This document shows, piece after piece, positions 26,699 through 35,507 of a DNA stretch of 64,000 nt. The translations under genes were made by a program, and so were the position numbers. The DNA is taken from assembly GCF_018614655.1 (NCBI RefSeq), contig NZ_JAGGOG010000004.1, positions 1 through 64,000 on the forward strand, in the 5' to 3' direction. This stretch comes from Pseudomonas fluorescens. GTDB lineage: Bacteria > Pseudomonadota > Gammaproteobacteria > Pseudomonadales > Pseudomonadaceae. Every line of letters starts with the position of its first letter. The first letter of the stretch is position 1. A model generated the notes under the pieces. It saw only the letters and a list, made by a program, of their open reading frames with translations. It did no database searches and had not been told where the DNA came from.

Positions 26699-26785
26699 AT
26701 GCATACCATCAGAAAAGTCCTCTGGTGGGGCGCAAACTTTCTCGATAGATGGTCGCCTGGAAACACCAAGAAATGGTTGGGATGA
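26699..26785 (+). CDS. Candidate 28-aa Trp-rich peptide
   Basis: ATG 26699, TGA 26783-26785. The peptide starts MHTIRKVLWWGANFLDRW and ends SPGNTKKWLG: four Trp in 28 residues, basic, amphipathic, with no cysteine. Upstream sequence is AT-rich with no strong Shine-Dalgarno. A strong hairpin lies 68 bases downstream, so a short transcript of about 200 bases carrying this ORF (dual-function small RNA) is conceivable. Not a known family to me; could be chance. Confidence 0.3.
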   Translation: MHTIRKVLWWGANFLDRWSPGNTKKWLG

Positions 26786-26852
26786 AGCAAAAGGGGAATT
26801 TGCAGCTAAGAACGGCATGAGATATGAGCTGCATGAGAGCAGCAAGCCCGTC

Positions 26853-26887
26853 GCAAGTTCAACAAGCCACCGGGCTTGTGAACTTGC
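26853..26887 (+). terminator. Strong hairpin, possible terminator of a small transcript
   Basis: GCAAGTTCAACAAGCC (26853-26868) pairs with GGCTTGTGAACTTGC (26873-26887) with one bulged A and a 4-base loop. The sequence after it is GTCGCAGCTTTTCTCC, a weak T-run. It could end a plus-strand small RNA starting upstream of 26699. Confidence 0.45.
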
Positions 26888-27066
26888 GTCGCAGCTTTTC
26901 TCCTGACCCGGCCCTTGCGCAGGCACCCCCTGTACCCGTAGGTCGCGCCGATCCAGCTTGATCAGTGCAACCCGGCCCCTTGGTCATGCATCACCTTTAT
27001 AGAGTGGTGCAAACAGAAAGAAGCGGTGGGCTTCTTTCCAGGTATGCCAGGCCCGTCAGACGGAGC

Positions 27067-27534
27067 CTAATACCAATTCGGATCTTTCTTCAGTTGCTCT
27101 TTAAGCAACCCTTGCATGCCTTCGTCCGGCTTACCGAGGAAACGGTATTCGGCATGCCGTGTCGGGGATTTATCCGCTGGCAGGCCGGCAGGCACTTCCA
27201 CCAACATCCCATAGGCATGTTTCTTGTCGAAGCTGACGGCCACAATCAAGCGTTTGCTCAGACAGGTCTGCTCGGTTTCACAGAGCGGTCCTACCAAATA
27301 CTGATTGCCATCTTCAGTCACAGCGTTCATTTGCTCGGCGGAGCCCGAGAGGTTCATGACCCACTCAGGCAGGCGCTCTTCCTTCTTGACCACGCCCTGC
27401 CAGGTTTCGCGGTATTGCGGGTCCGCACCCAGCAGTTCGTTGACCCTGGACTGGCCGTCATTGGCCGCCATGGCCAGGCCACTGCCGCCCAACAACAGGA
27501 CGGCAGCTACAGCTTTAAGAGACGAATTGAACAT
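27067..27534 (-). CDS. Inhibitor of vertebrate lysozyme (Ivy) family protein
   Basis: 155 aa. Signal peptide MFNSSLKAVAAVLLLGGSGLAMA, so periplasmic. The Ivy fold is suggested by LLGADPQYRETWQGVV, LPEWVMNLSG, GPLC...C, RLIVAVSFDKKHAYGMLVEVP and the terminal RFLGKPDEGMQGLLKEQL. The disulfide loop that plugs the lysozyme active site in E. coli Ivy (CKPHDC) is here CETEQTC (Cys85-Cys91): one residue longer and without the His, so target or affinity may differ. I chose the start at 27534 (GAGG box upstream); the frame is open far beyond. It sits two bases after the DUF1328 gene, in one operon. Probably protects against lysozyme or controls own lytic enzymes. Confidence 0.83.
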   Translation of the reverse strand: MFNSSLKAVAAVLLLGGSGLAMAANDGQSRVNELLGADPQYRETWQGVVKKEERLPEWVMNLSGSAEQMNAVTEDGNQYLVGPLCETEQTCLSKRLIVAVSFDKKHAYGMLVEVPAGLPADKSPTRHAEYRFLGKPDEGMQGLLKEQLKKDPNWY

Positions 27535-27536
27535 AT

Positions 27537-27701
27537 TCAGCCTCGGCCACGACGACCAAAAAAGAAAGACGCGATGAACATCACCAGGAAGACCACAAAC
27601 AGAATCTTGGCGATACCCGTGGCGGTGCCCGCGATACCACCGAAGCCCAGGACTGCAGCCACAATGGCGATGATCAGAAATGTGATTGCCCAACTCAACA
27701 T
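27537..27701 (-). CDS. DUF1328 small membrane protein
   Basis: 54 aa: two short hydrophobic helices ([20 protein letters not shown] and [19 protein letters not shown]) and a basic tail GRRGRG. This is the standard DUF1328/YtjA-like layout, with the conserved GFGGIAG turn between helices. AAAGGAG precedes the ATG at ideal distance. Members are often stress-induced; function unknown. Second gene of the operon ending with ivy. Confidence 0.92.
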   Translation of the reverse strand: MLSWAITFLIIAIVAAVLGFGGIAGTATGIAKILFVVFLVMFIASFFFGRRGRG

Positions 27702-27779
27702 GGTGATTCTCCTTTCGCTTCTTTAGAGGTAACAGCGGTGCAACCTTGCAGGTACTCAACTCGAGCAACCGCTTCATGC

Positions 27780-28064
27780 CTAGAACACCCAACGCTCCTG
27801 ATAAGGCAGGTCATCCAGGGCCGAGCCTTGGTCAACCGTCATCAATTGCGGGGCTGTCACGTCGGCGGCGGTGCTGCCAACAGAACGGAAATGGGTCTGA
27901 GTCATCATCGGATGCTCGAACTGCGCAACAGGCGGCTGACTCTGTTTCCAATGCTGCACCTGCTGACCACCGATCAAGGTCACCATCAATGCCAGACTGG
28001 CAAACAGGCCTTGCTGCAAGCGCAGCGGCGATACATGCAATTGGCTGAAGCTTTGGCGAGTCAT
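27780..28064 (-). CDS. Conserved hypothetical single-pass membrane protein (94 aa)
   Basis: One membrane helix near the N-terminus (LQQGLFASLALMVTLIGG, about residues 16-33) after a basic leader, then a ~60-residue probably periplasmic tail with VAQFEHPMMTQTHFRSVGS. GGAGAG precedes the ATG. It is the first gene of the apparent operon 94-aa protein, DUF1328, ivy (gap of 78 bases). I do not recognise a family. Confidence 0.72.
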   Translation of the reverse strand: MTRQSFSQLHVSPLRLQQGLFASLALMVTLIGGQQVQHWKQSQPPVAQFEHPMMTQTHFRSVGSTAADVTAPQLMTVDQGSALDDLPYQERWVF

Positions 28065-28480
28065 CCTGAATCTCTCCGCATTCTGATTATTCGTTTTAGC
28101 TCGTAGGCTGTTTCATTGCCCAGCGATGCTTGCAAAAGGACTATTGCAGTCCGCATGCCAGTTTTTTAATGAGATAAAAATCAATAAAATCAATAGGTTA
28201 TTATCAATGTGATTTTCATCTTACGAGCATCCTGCACGATGCCCCTTTCCATACCGTGCGAAATGCACGATGGTCAGTGGTCGGATCAAGGGATAGGAAA
28301 CGGTGTCTCGAATGCCGGAATGGCACAGGGATGCTTGTACGCTCTCAATCGGCCCCTTCGAGGAGCCGTCGCAGATAGCGGGGCAGTGGGGGCATTTAAT
28401 CAATCAGAATAAACCATGCAACTTGCCCGATTATTCCGGGACTAAACAAGATCATTCATTTTTAAGGGAGCGCGGGACAG
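28065..28480. other. 416-base algB/94-aa gene divergent spacer
   Basis: AT-rich segment at 28165-28215 with three ATCAAT repeats (AAATCAATAAAATCAATAGG..TATCAATG), otherwise unremarkable. It must hold the promoters for algB (plus) and for the minus-strand envelope operon. I could not find a convincing AlgU (GAACTT/TCTGA) or ANR-type site. No gene is supported here. Confidence 0.45.
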
Positions 28481-29827
28481 ATGGAATCAGCCAAGGAACT
28501 TCAAGGCCGCATTCTTTTAGTGGATGACGAGTCCGCGATCCTTCGCACCTTCCGCTACTGCCTGGAAGATGAAGGCTACACCGTAGCCACTGCCAACAGC
28601 GCCGCCCAGGCCGATGCCTTGCTGCAACGCCAAGTGTTCGACTTGTGCTTCCTGGACTTGCGTCTGGGGGAGGACAACGGCCTCGATGTGTTGGCGCAAA
28701 TGCGCATCCAGGCGCCGTGGATGCGCGTGGTGATTGTCACTGCCCATTCGGCCGTCGACACAGCCGTCGACGCCATTCAAGCCGGAGCTGCCGATTATCT
28801 GGTCAAGCCGTGCAGCCCTGATCAGTTGCGCCTGGCCACCGCCAAACAACTGGAAGTACGCCAGCTCTCGGCCCGCCTGGAAGCACTGGAAGGCGAAGTG
28901 CGCCAACCCAAGGATGGCCTCGACTCCCACAGCCCGGCGATGATGGTGGTGCTGGAAACCGCGCGCCAAGTGGCGAGCACTGACGCCAATATCCTGATCC
29001 TCGGCGAGTCCGGCACCGGTAAGGGTGAGCTGGCCCGGGCGATCCATGGTTGGAGCAAACGCGCGAAGAAGTCCTGCGTCACCATCAACTGCCCGTCCCT
29101 GACAGCAGAGCTAATGGAAAGCGAACTCTTCGGTCACAGCCGCGGCGCCTTTACCGGCGCCAGCGAAAGCACCCTGGGTCGGGTTAACCAGGCCGATGGC
29201 GGCACGCTTTTTCTCGATGAAATCGGCGATTTTCCCCTCACGTTGCAGCCAAAGTTGTTACGTTTTATCCAGGACAAGGAATACGAGCGCGTCGGCGACC
29301 CGGTCACTCGCCGTGCTGATGTACGGATCCTGGCAGCCACCAACCTGAACCTGGAAGACATGGTCCGTGACGGGCGTTTCCGCGAAGATTTGCTGTATCG
29401 CTTGAACGTCATCACCTTGCACCTGCCACCGCTGCGCGAACGCAGCGAAGACATCCTCACCCTCGCCGACCGATTCCTTGCGCGCTTCGTCAAGGAATAT
29501 GCCCGGCCGGCCAGGGGTTTCAGCGATGAGGCGCGGGAAGCACTGCTCAACTACCGCTGGCCAGGCAACATCCGCGAGCTGCGTAACGTAGTGGAGCGAG
29601 CCAGCATCATCTGCGCTCAAGAGAAGGTTGAGCTCAGCCACCTTGGGATGGCCGAGCAGCCGACCAATAACGCCCCCCGCATCGGTGCGGCGTTGAGCCT
29701 GGACGAACTGGAGAAAGCCCATATCGGCGCGGTCCTGGCCACCAGCGATACCCTTGACCAAGCGGCCAGAACCCTCGGCATTGATGCGTCGACGCTGTAC
29801 CGCAAACGCAAACAATACAACCTGTGA
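28481..29827 (+). CDS. algB: Sigma-54-dependent response regulator AlgB
   Basis: 448 aa NtrC-family regulator. Receiver domain 1-~125 with phospho-acceptor Asp59 (FDLCFLDLRLG). AAA+ domain with Walker A GESGTGKG (175-182), GAFTGA sigma-54 loop (222-227) and Walker B LFLDE (243-247). Fis-type HTH at the end (LDQAARTLGIDASTLYRKRKQY). The N-terminal half is nearly identical to P. aeruginosa AlgB as I recall it. There AlgB, phosphorylated by KinB, activates alginate genes and affects virulence and light/quorum responses. Operon with kinB, 10-base gap. Confidence 0.97.
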   Translation: MESAKELQGRILLVDDESAILRTFRYCLEDEGYTVATANSAAQADALLQRQVFDLCFLDLRLGEDNGLDVLAQMRIQAPWMRVVIVTAHSAVDTAVDAIQAGAADYLVKPCSPDQLRLATAKQLEVRQLSARLEALEGEVRQPKDGLDSHSPAMMVVLETARQVASTDANILILGESGTGKGELARAIHGWSKRAKKSCVTINCPSLTAELMESELFGHSRGAFTGASESTLGRVNQADGGTLFLDEIGDFPLTLQPKLLRFIQDKEYERVGDPVTRRADVRILAATNLNLEDMVRDGRFREDLLYRLNVITLHLPPLRERSEDILTLADRFLARFVKEYARPARGFSDEAREALLNYRWPGNIRELRNVVERASIICAQEKVELSHLGMAEQPTNNAPRIGAALSLDELEKAHIGAVLATSDTLDQAARTLGIDASTLYRKRKQYNL

Positions 29828-29837
29828 GCTGCACCCT

Positions 29838-31625
29838 ATGAAGCTTGCGATGAAACTGCGCACTCGGTTGTTTTTGAGTATTTCAGCGCTGATCACCGTT
29901 GCCCTGCTGGGATTGTTGCTGGGCCTGGTGAGCGTCATGCAAATGGCCCAGACCCAGGAGTCGCTGATCCGCAGCAATTTCATCACCCTGGACCTTGGGC
30001 TCAAACTGCGTCAGACCTTGGGCGACCAGTTGATCATGATGCTCAACGAGCATCCGGACCAGGCCGCGCTGCAAGCCTCAAAACAGCAATATTTCGACCT
30101 GCTGGACCAAGGGATCGCCCACGAACAGAGTGACGGGAAGAGCAGCGGGTTCACCCAGGCACGCACGGACTACCTGAACTTCCTGAAGGCTTTCGATGAG
30201 CCCCATCAAGCCTCACCGGCGCTGGGCAACAACGACAAGCTCACCGACACCTTCAACGTGTTGCGCAACGGCCTGATCGCCGAGCACAAGGGCGCCCTGG
30301 AAAACATCAACGACACCGAGCACAAGTCCCGGGAACGCGCCCTGCTGATTGCCGGCCTGCTGGGGCTGGTCGGCATCGCGGTGCTGATCATCGGCTTTGT
30401 CACGGCCCACGGCATTGCCCGGCGTTTTGGCGGGCCGATCGAGGCACTGGCCAAGGCCGCCGACAAGATCAGCCAGGGCAACTTTGAGGTGACGCTGCCT
30501 ATTTCCTCCGCCGCAGAGATGAACCTGCTGACCCGACGCTTTGGCATCATGGCTGAAGCCTTGCGCCAGCATCAGGTAACCAATGTCGATGAGCTGCTCG
30601 CAGGGCAACAACGTCTGCAGGCGGTGCTCGACAGCATCGACGATGGTTTGCTTATGATCGACCGCCAGGGCCGGTTGGAACACCTTAATCCGGTGGCTCA
30701 GCGCCAGTTGGGCTGGGACGAGCATCGACTGGGCCAAGGCCTGGGTGAGGCGCTGGAGCGTCCTGAACTGGATGAACAGCTGCATCTGGTCCTGCGCGGG
30801 GGCAATCTGGAACGAGCGCCCGAGGACCTGGAAGTGGAAGTCGAGGGTGAACTGCGCCTGCTGACCTACAGCCTGACACCGGTCAGCCACACCCAAGGGC
30901 ATATCCTGGGGGCAGTGATGGTGCTGCACGACGTCACCGAACAACGCGCTTTCGAGCGGGTGCGCAGCGAATTTGTATTACGCGCCTCCCACGAGCTACG
31001 TACACCGGTCACCGGTATGCACATGGCGTTCGGTCTGTTCCAGGAACGGGCAAAGTTTCCTCCCGAGTCTCGCGAAGCTGACCTGCTGAGCACGGTCAAT
31101 GAAGAAATGCAGCGCCTGATGCAACTGATCAACGACTTGCTCAACTTCTCGCGCTACCAGAACGGCTTGCAGAAGCTCACCCTGGCGCCCTGCGATATCA
31201 CTGATCTGCTTGAACAGGCCCGCGCGCGTTTCGCCGAACAGGCGAATGCCCAAAACATCGAACTGCTGGTGGAGGTGCAATCCCGGGTGCCGAGACTGCA
31301 TGCCGATCAGACGCAGCTGGAACGCGTCCTCGATAACCTGCTGGGCAACGCCCTGCGCCATACCGCTGAAGGTGGGCAAATCCATCTACAAGCACGTCGT
31401 CACGGGGAGCGGGTGATCGTCAGCGTCGAGGACAACGGCGAAGGTATCGCCTATGGCCAACAGGGGCGGATCTTCGAACCCTTCGTTCAGGTGGGCCGCA
31501 AGAAAGGCGGTGCCGGCCTGGGCCTCGCGCTGTGCAAGGAGATCGTGCAACTGCATGGCGGGCGCATGGGGGTCTATTCGCGGCCAGGGCAGGGCACACA
31601 GTTTTATATGGCCCTGCCGCTATAG
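29838..31625 (+). CDS. kinB: Sensor histidine kinase KinB
   Basis: 595 aa from ATG 29838. Two membrane helices (about 12-34 and 166-190) bound a periplasmic helical sensor of ~130 residues. Then come HAMP (about 190-245), PAS (about 255-360), HisKA with phospho-acceptor His385 in ASHELRTPVTGMHMAF (same number as in P. aeruginosa KinB), and HATPase_c with DNLLGNALRHT, VEDNGEGI and GGAGLGLALCKEI. Kinase and phosphatase for AlgB; KinB loss leads to mucoidy in P. aeruginosa through MucA degradation. Confidence 0.97.
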   Translation: MKLAMKLRTRLFLSISALITVALLGLLLGLVSVMQMAQTQESLIRSNFITLDLGLKLRQTLGDQLIMMLNEHPDQAALQASKQQYFDLLDQGIAHEQSDGKSSGFTQARTDYLNFLKAFDEPHQASPALGNNDKLTDTFNVLRNGLIAEHKGALENINDTEHKSRERALLIAGLLGLVGIAVLIIGFVTAHGIARRFGGPIEALAKAADKISQGNFEVTLPISSAAEMNLLTRRFGIMAEALRQHQVTNVDELLAGQQRLQAVLDSIDDGLLMIDRQGRLEHLNPVAQRQLGWDEHRLGQGLGEALERPELDEQLHLVLRGGNLERAPEDLEVEVEGELRLLTYSLTPVSHTQGHILGAVMVLHDVTEQRAFERVRSEFVLRASHELRTPVTGMHMAFGLFQERAKFPPESREADLLSTVNEEMQRLMQLINDLLNFSRYQNGLQKLTLAPCDITDLLEQARARFAEQANAQNIELLVEVQSRVPRLHADQTQLERVLDNLLGNALRHTAEGGQIHLQARRHGERVIVSVEDNGEGIAYGQQGRIFEPFVQVGRKKGGAGLGLALCKEIVQLHGGRMGVYSRPGQGTQFYMALPL

Positions 31626-31633
31626 GCTTTTTG

Positions 31634-32410
31634 CTACGGCTGATTCAACGCCCGCAAGATCGCCGCGCTCTCGGCATCCGGCGTCCCATCGAACAGCGAT
31701 GCCCGGAAATGCATCTGGAACGCCGCCAGTACATGGCGCGTCGCCACGTCCAGCTCACCTGTCTGCGGCGTCGGGTAGCCTAATCGCGCCAACTCCTCCT
31801 GGAACCAGGTAATGCTCGGTAGCTGACTCGCGTACTGTGCCTTATAGCGAGCGACTGCCTGAGCGTTCGGCCAGACCCCAAGCCCCTCGTCAGCCAGGCG
31901 CTTCCAGGGGAACAACGGCCCCGGGTCCAGCTTGCGCAGCGGGGCGATGTCGCTATGGCCAATAATGTTTCGCGGGTCGATCTTGTTACGCTTGCTGATG
32001 TCCTTGAGCAAGACCACCAGCGACTGGACCTGAGCTTCGGAATAGGGGTACCAGACACGGCCCGTCGGTGTATCGCGATACCCGGGGTTAACGATCTCGA
32101 TCCCGATGGAACTGGAGTTGAGCCAGGTGCGGCCCATCCACTCACTTTCCCCGGCATGCCAGGCGCGCTGACTTTCATCTACCAGCTTATAGATGGTGGC
32201 GGACGCATTATCACCGATCAGGTAATGACTACTGACCTGACCATGGGTCAATAACGCCAGTGAACGCTCAAGGGAGGCAGAGGTGTAGTGCACGATGACA
32301 AACTGCACACGGTTGTCGTGGTTCACCGAAGGGTGGCTGGTATCCAGGCGAGGGCCGCTCGCGCAACCGGCAAGCATCAGAAACAGAAGGGCAGAACACA
32401 GAAATTTCAT
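31634..32410 (-). CDS. ampDh2: Outer-membrane N-acetylmuramoyl-L-alanine amidase lipoprotein
   Basis: 258 aa. Lipobox LAGC (Cys16) anchors it in the outer membrane. Amidase_2 fold with zinc ligands His41 (FVIVHYTS), His and Asp in GHSDIAPLRKLDPGPLF, and the general acid/base region SIGIEIVNPGY. A C-terminal helical peptidoglycan-binding-like segment (LARLGYPTPQTGELD...) follows. Matches AmiD/AmpDh2, which cleave the stem peptide from MurNAc. Position beside algB-kinB agrees with AmpDh2 of P. aeruginosa. Convergent with kinB, only 8 bases apart. The start is the ATG at 32410; the open frame extends further but precedes the signal. Confidence 0.93.
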   Translation of the reverse strand: MKFLCSALLFLMLAGCASGPRLDTSHPSVNHDNRVQFVIVHYTSASLERSLALLTHGQVSSHYLIGDNASATIYKLVDESQRAWHAGESEWMGRTWLNSSSIGIEIVNPGYRDTPTGRVWYPYSEAQVQSLVVLLKDISKRNKIDPRNIIGHSDIAPLRKLDPGPLFPWKRLADEGLGVWPNAQAVARYKAQYASQLPSITWFQEELARLGYPTPQTGELDVATRHVLAAFQMHFRASLFDGTPDAESAAILRALNQP

Positions 32411-32510
32411 GGCAGAAGACGGTACGCTTAAAGACGATAATGCAACAGTGTAACGTACCGTTTGCTGCCAAACCTCCAAATGCGGGCTTTTAAACAAAAT
32501 GGAACATTTT

Positions 32511-34622
32511 TCAGGCGGCCTGCACCTGATTGCGCCCCGCCGCCTTGGCCCGATACAGCGCCTCGTCGGCGCGCTTGAGGGCCAATTCACTGCGCTCCCC
32601 CGACTGAAACTGCGCCATGCCGATGGACACAGTGATCGTCACCGGTTCGCCCTTGAAGTGAAATGGGCACGCTTCGATGGCTGCACGCAGGGTTTCACCC
32701 AACGCGAGTGCGTCGGCCAGGCTTGATTCCGACATGAGCAGGACAAACTCCTCACCACCAAAACGCGCGATAAAATCCGTAGGCCGCAGGCGCTTGCGTA
32801 ACACATTAGCGATGATTTTCAGCACCTTGTCGCCGGCCAAATGGCCGTAGCCGTCGTTGATACGCTTGAAGTGATCCAGGTCAAGCATGGCCAGCGACAG
32901 GCTGTTACCACGCTGGTGCCAGGCGTTGACCTCATGTTCCAGGCGCTCGCTCCAGGCCGCACGATTGGGCAACCCTGTGAGTGGATCAATCAAGGCCTTC
33001 TGGCGCTGCACCTCAAGGTGTTCGCGATAGCCCTGAGCCTCTTGCTCCATGTTCGCGACCCGTTCCGCCAGCCCCTGCAAACGCGCGGCGACCTCCTGCT
33101 CGCGCTGGTCACGCTGCTGCTGATGCTGATCCATGGTGCCCAACAGGCCTTCAAGGTGGCTTTCCAGTACATGCTTGAGGCTTTCCAGGTCGGCGGCGTC
33201 TTGAACACTGCTTTGCAAGCCATCCACCTGCTCGCGGATTTGCGTATCCAGCTCCCGCGCTGCCGAGCGACCGTCTGCGTGGCCATCACTGGCCGCCTGC
33301 AAATTGCTCTGGAACGCCTCAAGCCGACCATTGAGTTGCTTGAGGTAGGCTTCGAACTCGTGCTGGCCGCTGTCGGTAACCGCCAGCATCAACACGGCCA
33401 GATCATCAAGGATTGGCAGCAACTCGTACCAGTTCAGCCCATGAGCCAGTCGCTCGCGCATCGCTTCGGCCTGGGGCCGGTGACGCTCGGGCAAGGACAA
33501 GTCTTCCAGCAAACCCAGCAGAGTGTCTTCGATATGCTTGGCCACCGAGCTGTAGGAAGGCTCGGGAGAGTCCGGCAAAGCGTATTGCAATACTTCAGGA
33601 TTGAGGTCTTCCGACTCGTCGGCCAGGACCGGCGGCAAGGACAGACTACCGATAGCCGTGAACTCCGGCGTGCTGACCTGAACCGCAGGCGCTGAAACCA
33701 TCGCAGCCAGAGCACTTTCGGGTACCGGCTCATCCGTTTCGTCGGCGCCTTGTTCGGCCTTCAGGGACTCGAGGGTTTCTGGCAGTGCTTCAAGAACTGG
33801 CGCAGGAGGCACGATGTTTATCGGCGGGGAGAGTACGAATGCTTCGTTGGCGACCTCGGCAGCCTCTACCACCGCAGGGCGCTCAGCCTCGGGCGCAGGT
33901 GCTTGGGCAGGCGTGGGAGCAGGTGCAGCCTCTGATAACGGAACAAAAGCCCGCAACGCTTGCGTCAGCTCCACCGACTGCGGAGGGGGTTCTGGCGCAG
34001 TCACAAGCTTCGCAGTGTTGCTCACCGCAACCGCCGGCGCCTCCACTGGATGGCGCGACAGTGCTGCCGGCTTAGCGTCCAGCACCTCTGCGTCAGCCTC
34101 CTTTGCGCCAAACAAGCGTTGCAACAACCCTGGACGACTGGACTCGCTCTCCGGCTCCAGCTTATCTAACGCCTGCCCCTGAAGACCACTCAACTCGCTG
34201 AGCAGCAACGGAATCTCCCGCGCCTGGCCCACCCGGCTGTCCAGTTGCTTGGCAAACGCCTTGAGCGGACGACTGACCTCACGAGGCAGCGGCAGCGCCT
34301 GCAACTGTGTCACCAGCGCAGTGAGCGCGGTGCCGATCTGATCAACCCGGGTTTCTCGACGTTGCTCGGAGTCCAGCACCGCTTTTTCCAGGCGCGGTAA
34401 CAAAGCGGCCAAACCGGCGTCCATGTCGTCAGTGCGAACAACATCACGCATTTCCTTCATGCATTGATCAACCGCCCGGTCGGTGCCCTCAGCCGCCAAT
34501 GTGCTGCGCACCAGCCCCCGACGCAACAGGTCGAGGCGGGCAGCCCAGCGGCGCTCGAGCTTGTCTTGTTGCTCGACGCTTAACAGGTATTTTTCTTTCC
34601 AGCGCTGGGCGTCGTCGCTCAT
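32511..34622 (-). CDS. dgcP: Diguanylate cyclase DgcP
   Basis: 703 aa cytoplasmic protein. Residues ~1-180 are helical; residues ~180-330 are Pro/Ala/Glu-rich and likely disordered; residues ~350-530 are coiled coil. The C-terminal GGDEF domain has LIDPLTGLPNRAAW and a GGEEF active site (RFGGEEFVLLMS). GGEEF is a catalytically competent variant, and no RxxD I-site is evident just upstream (KRLRPTDF occupies that region). In P. aeruginosa DgcP is polar and interacts with FimV. Overlaps the EEP gene by four bases (ATGA), so dsbA/EEP/dgcP may be one transcript. Confidence 0.92.
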   Translation of the reverse strand: MSDDAQRWKEKYLLSVEQQDKLERRWAARLDLLRRGLVRSTLAAEGTDRAVDQCMKEMRDVVRTDDMDAGLAALLPRLEKAVLDSEQRRETRVDQIGTALTALVTQLQALPLPREVSRPLKAFAKQLDSRVGQAREIPLLLSELSGLQGQALDKLEPESESSRPGLLQRLFGAKEADAEVLDAKPAALSRHPVEAPAVAVSNTAKLVTAPEPPPQSVELTQALRAFVPLSEAAPAPTPAQAPAPEAERPAVVEAAEVANEAFVLSPPINIVPPAPVLEALPETLESLKAEQGADETDEPVPESALAAMVSAPAVQVSTPEFTAIGSLSLPPVLADESEDLNPEVLQYALPDSPEPSYSSVAKHIEDTLLGLLEDLSLPERHRPQAEAMRERLAHGLNWYELLPILDDLAVLMLAVTDSGQHEFEAYLKQLNGRLEAFQSNLQAASDGHADGRSAARELDTQIREQVDGLQSSVQDAADLESLKHVLESHLEGLLGTMDQHQQQRDQREQEVAARLQGLAERVANMEQEAQGYREHLEVQRQKALIDPLTGLPNRAAWSERLEHEVNAWHQRGNSLSLAMLDLDHFKRINDGYGHLAGDKVLKIIANVLRKRLRPTDFIARFGGEEFVLLMSESSLADALALGETLRAAIEACPFHFKGEPVTITVSIGMAQFQSGERSELALKRADEALYRAKAAGRNQVQAA

Positions 34623-35497
34623 GCAAGGGATCCGCGAGGGCCGGGGCTCAACGCGGGTAATGCATCAGCCGTGAGCGAACCTGGCAGACGAATCTCTACC
34701 GCGACCGGCAGGTGATCGGAGATGGGCTGCGCCAGCACCTGCACACGTTCGAGCGTCAGGGTCGGGCTTAGCAGGATATGGTCAAGACAACGTTGCGGGC
34801 GCCAACTGGGGAACGTGGCCTCGACTTGTGGAGCCAACAGCCCAAGGTCGCGCAACGGGGAATTCTGCAGCAGGTCGCTGGCATGGGTGTTCATGTCACC
34901 CATCAGCACCTGGTGTTTGTAACCGCCAATCAACTCTCGGATGTAGGCCAGTTGCATAGTGCGGGTTCGAGCCCCCAGCGCCAGATGCATCATCACCACC
35001 ACCAACGCCTCGGGGCCTTCACCGAAACGTACGAGAATCGCCCCTCGGCCCTTGGGGCCCGGCAACGGGTGATCCTCGATCGCCCATGGCTTCAAGCGGC
35101 TGAGCACACCATTGCTGTGCTGCGCCAGGCGGCCGAGGTTGCGATTGAGTTGTTGATACCAGTAAGGAAATGCACCCAGCTGAGCAAGATGCTCGACCTG
35201 ATTAACGTAGCCGGAACGCAGGCTGCCACCATCGACTTCCTGCAAGGCTACCAAGTCGAAGTCACCCAAGAGATCGCCAATCTTTTGCAGATTACCGGCA
35301 CGCCCATTGTGGGGCAGCAAATGCTGCCAGCCCCGAGTCAGGTAATGCCGGTATTTCTCGGTACTGATCCCCACCTGGATATTGAAGCTCAGCAGGCGCA
35401 ACCGGCTGTCTGCCGGCAAGCCTGTGGATTCCAGGTGGTGTTCGTTGACCTGCGGGTCATGCAGACCAACCACACGTTCAGTACCCCAGCGGCGCAT
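34619..35497 (-). CDS. Endonuclease/exonuclease/phosphatase (EEP) family protein
   Basis: 292 aa. EEP-fold motifs: LRLLSFNIQVG (catalytic Asn), LVALQEVDGG (metal-binding Glu), MGDMNTHASD (catalytic Asp/Asn) and LDHILLSPTL...PISDHLPVAVEI (Asp-His at the C-terminus). No signal peptide, so cytoplasmic. The substrate could be nucleic acid or a phosphoester and cannot be told. Lies 10 bases after dsbA and overlaps dgcP. Confidence 0.88.
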   Translation of the reverse strand: MRRWGTERVVGLHDPQVNEHHLESTGLPADSRLRLLSFNIQVGISTEKYRHYLTRGWQHLLPHNGRAGNLQKIGDLLGDFDLVALQEVDGGSLRSGYVNQVEHLAQLGAFPYWYQQLNRNLGRLAQHSNGVLSRLKPWAIEDHPLPGPKGRGAILVRFGEGPEALVVVMMHLALGARTRTMQLAYIRELIGGYKHQVLMGDMNTHASDLLQNSPLRDLGLLAPQVEATFPSWRPQRCLDHILLSPTLTLERVQVLAQPISDHLPVAVEIRLPGSLTADALPALSPGPRGSLA

Positions 35498-35507
35498 GAC
35501 GGGCCCC

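Larger units (their letters stand above)
26363..27066. other. 704-base gap: gltP promoter side and candidate small-RNA/peptide locus
   Basis: No family-matched gene. Structures seen: ATGCCG-AAT-CGGCAT hairpin (26551-26565) followed by six Ts, which could end a plus-strand transcript; a perfect CGGCAGG/CCTGCCG stem (26606-26623, loop CATA); a 28-codon ORF (26699-26785); and a strong hairpin at 26853-26887. From about 26900 to 27066 I see nothing. The minus-strand frame 26591-26926 has no recognisable features and is treated as spurious. Confidence 0.5.

Noticed and set aside
26591..26926. 111-aa minus-strand ORF in the gltP-ivy gap
   Set aside because: No domain, signal or ribosome-binding site, and it overlaps hairpins that read better as RNA structure.
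28165..28215. ATCAAT repeats as an ANR/FNR box
   Set aside because: The ANR site needs TTGAT-N4-ATCAA as inverted halves; here the halves are direct repeats only.
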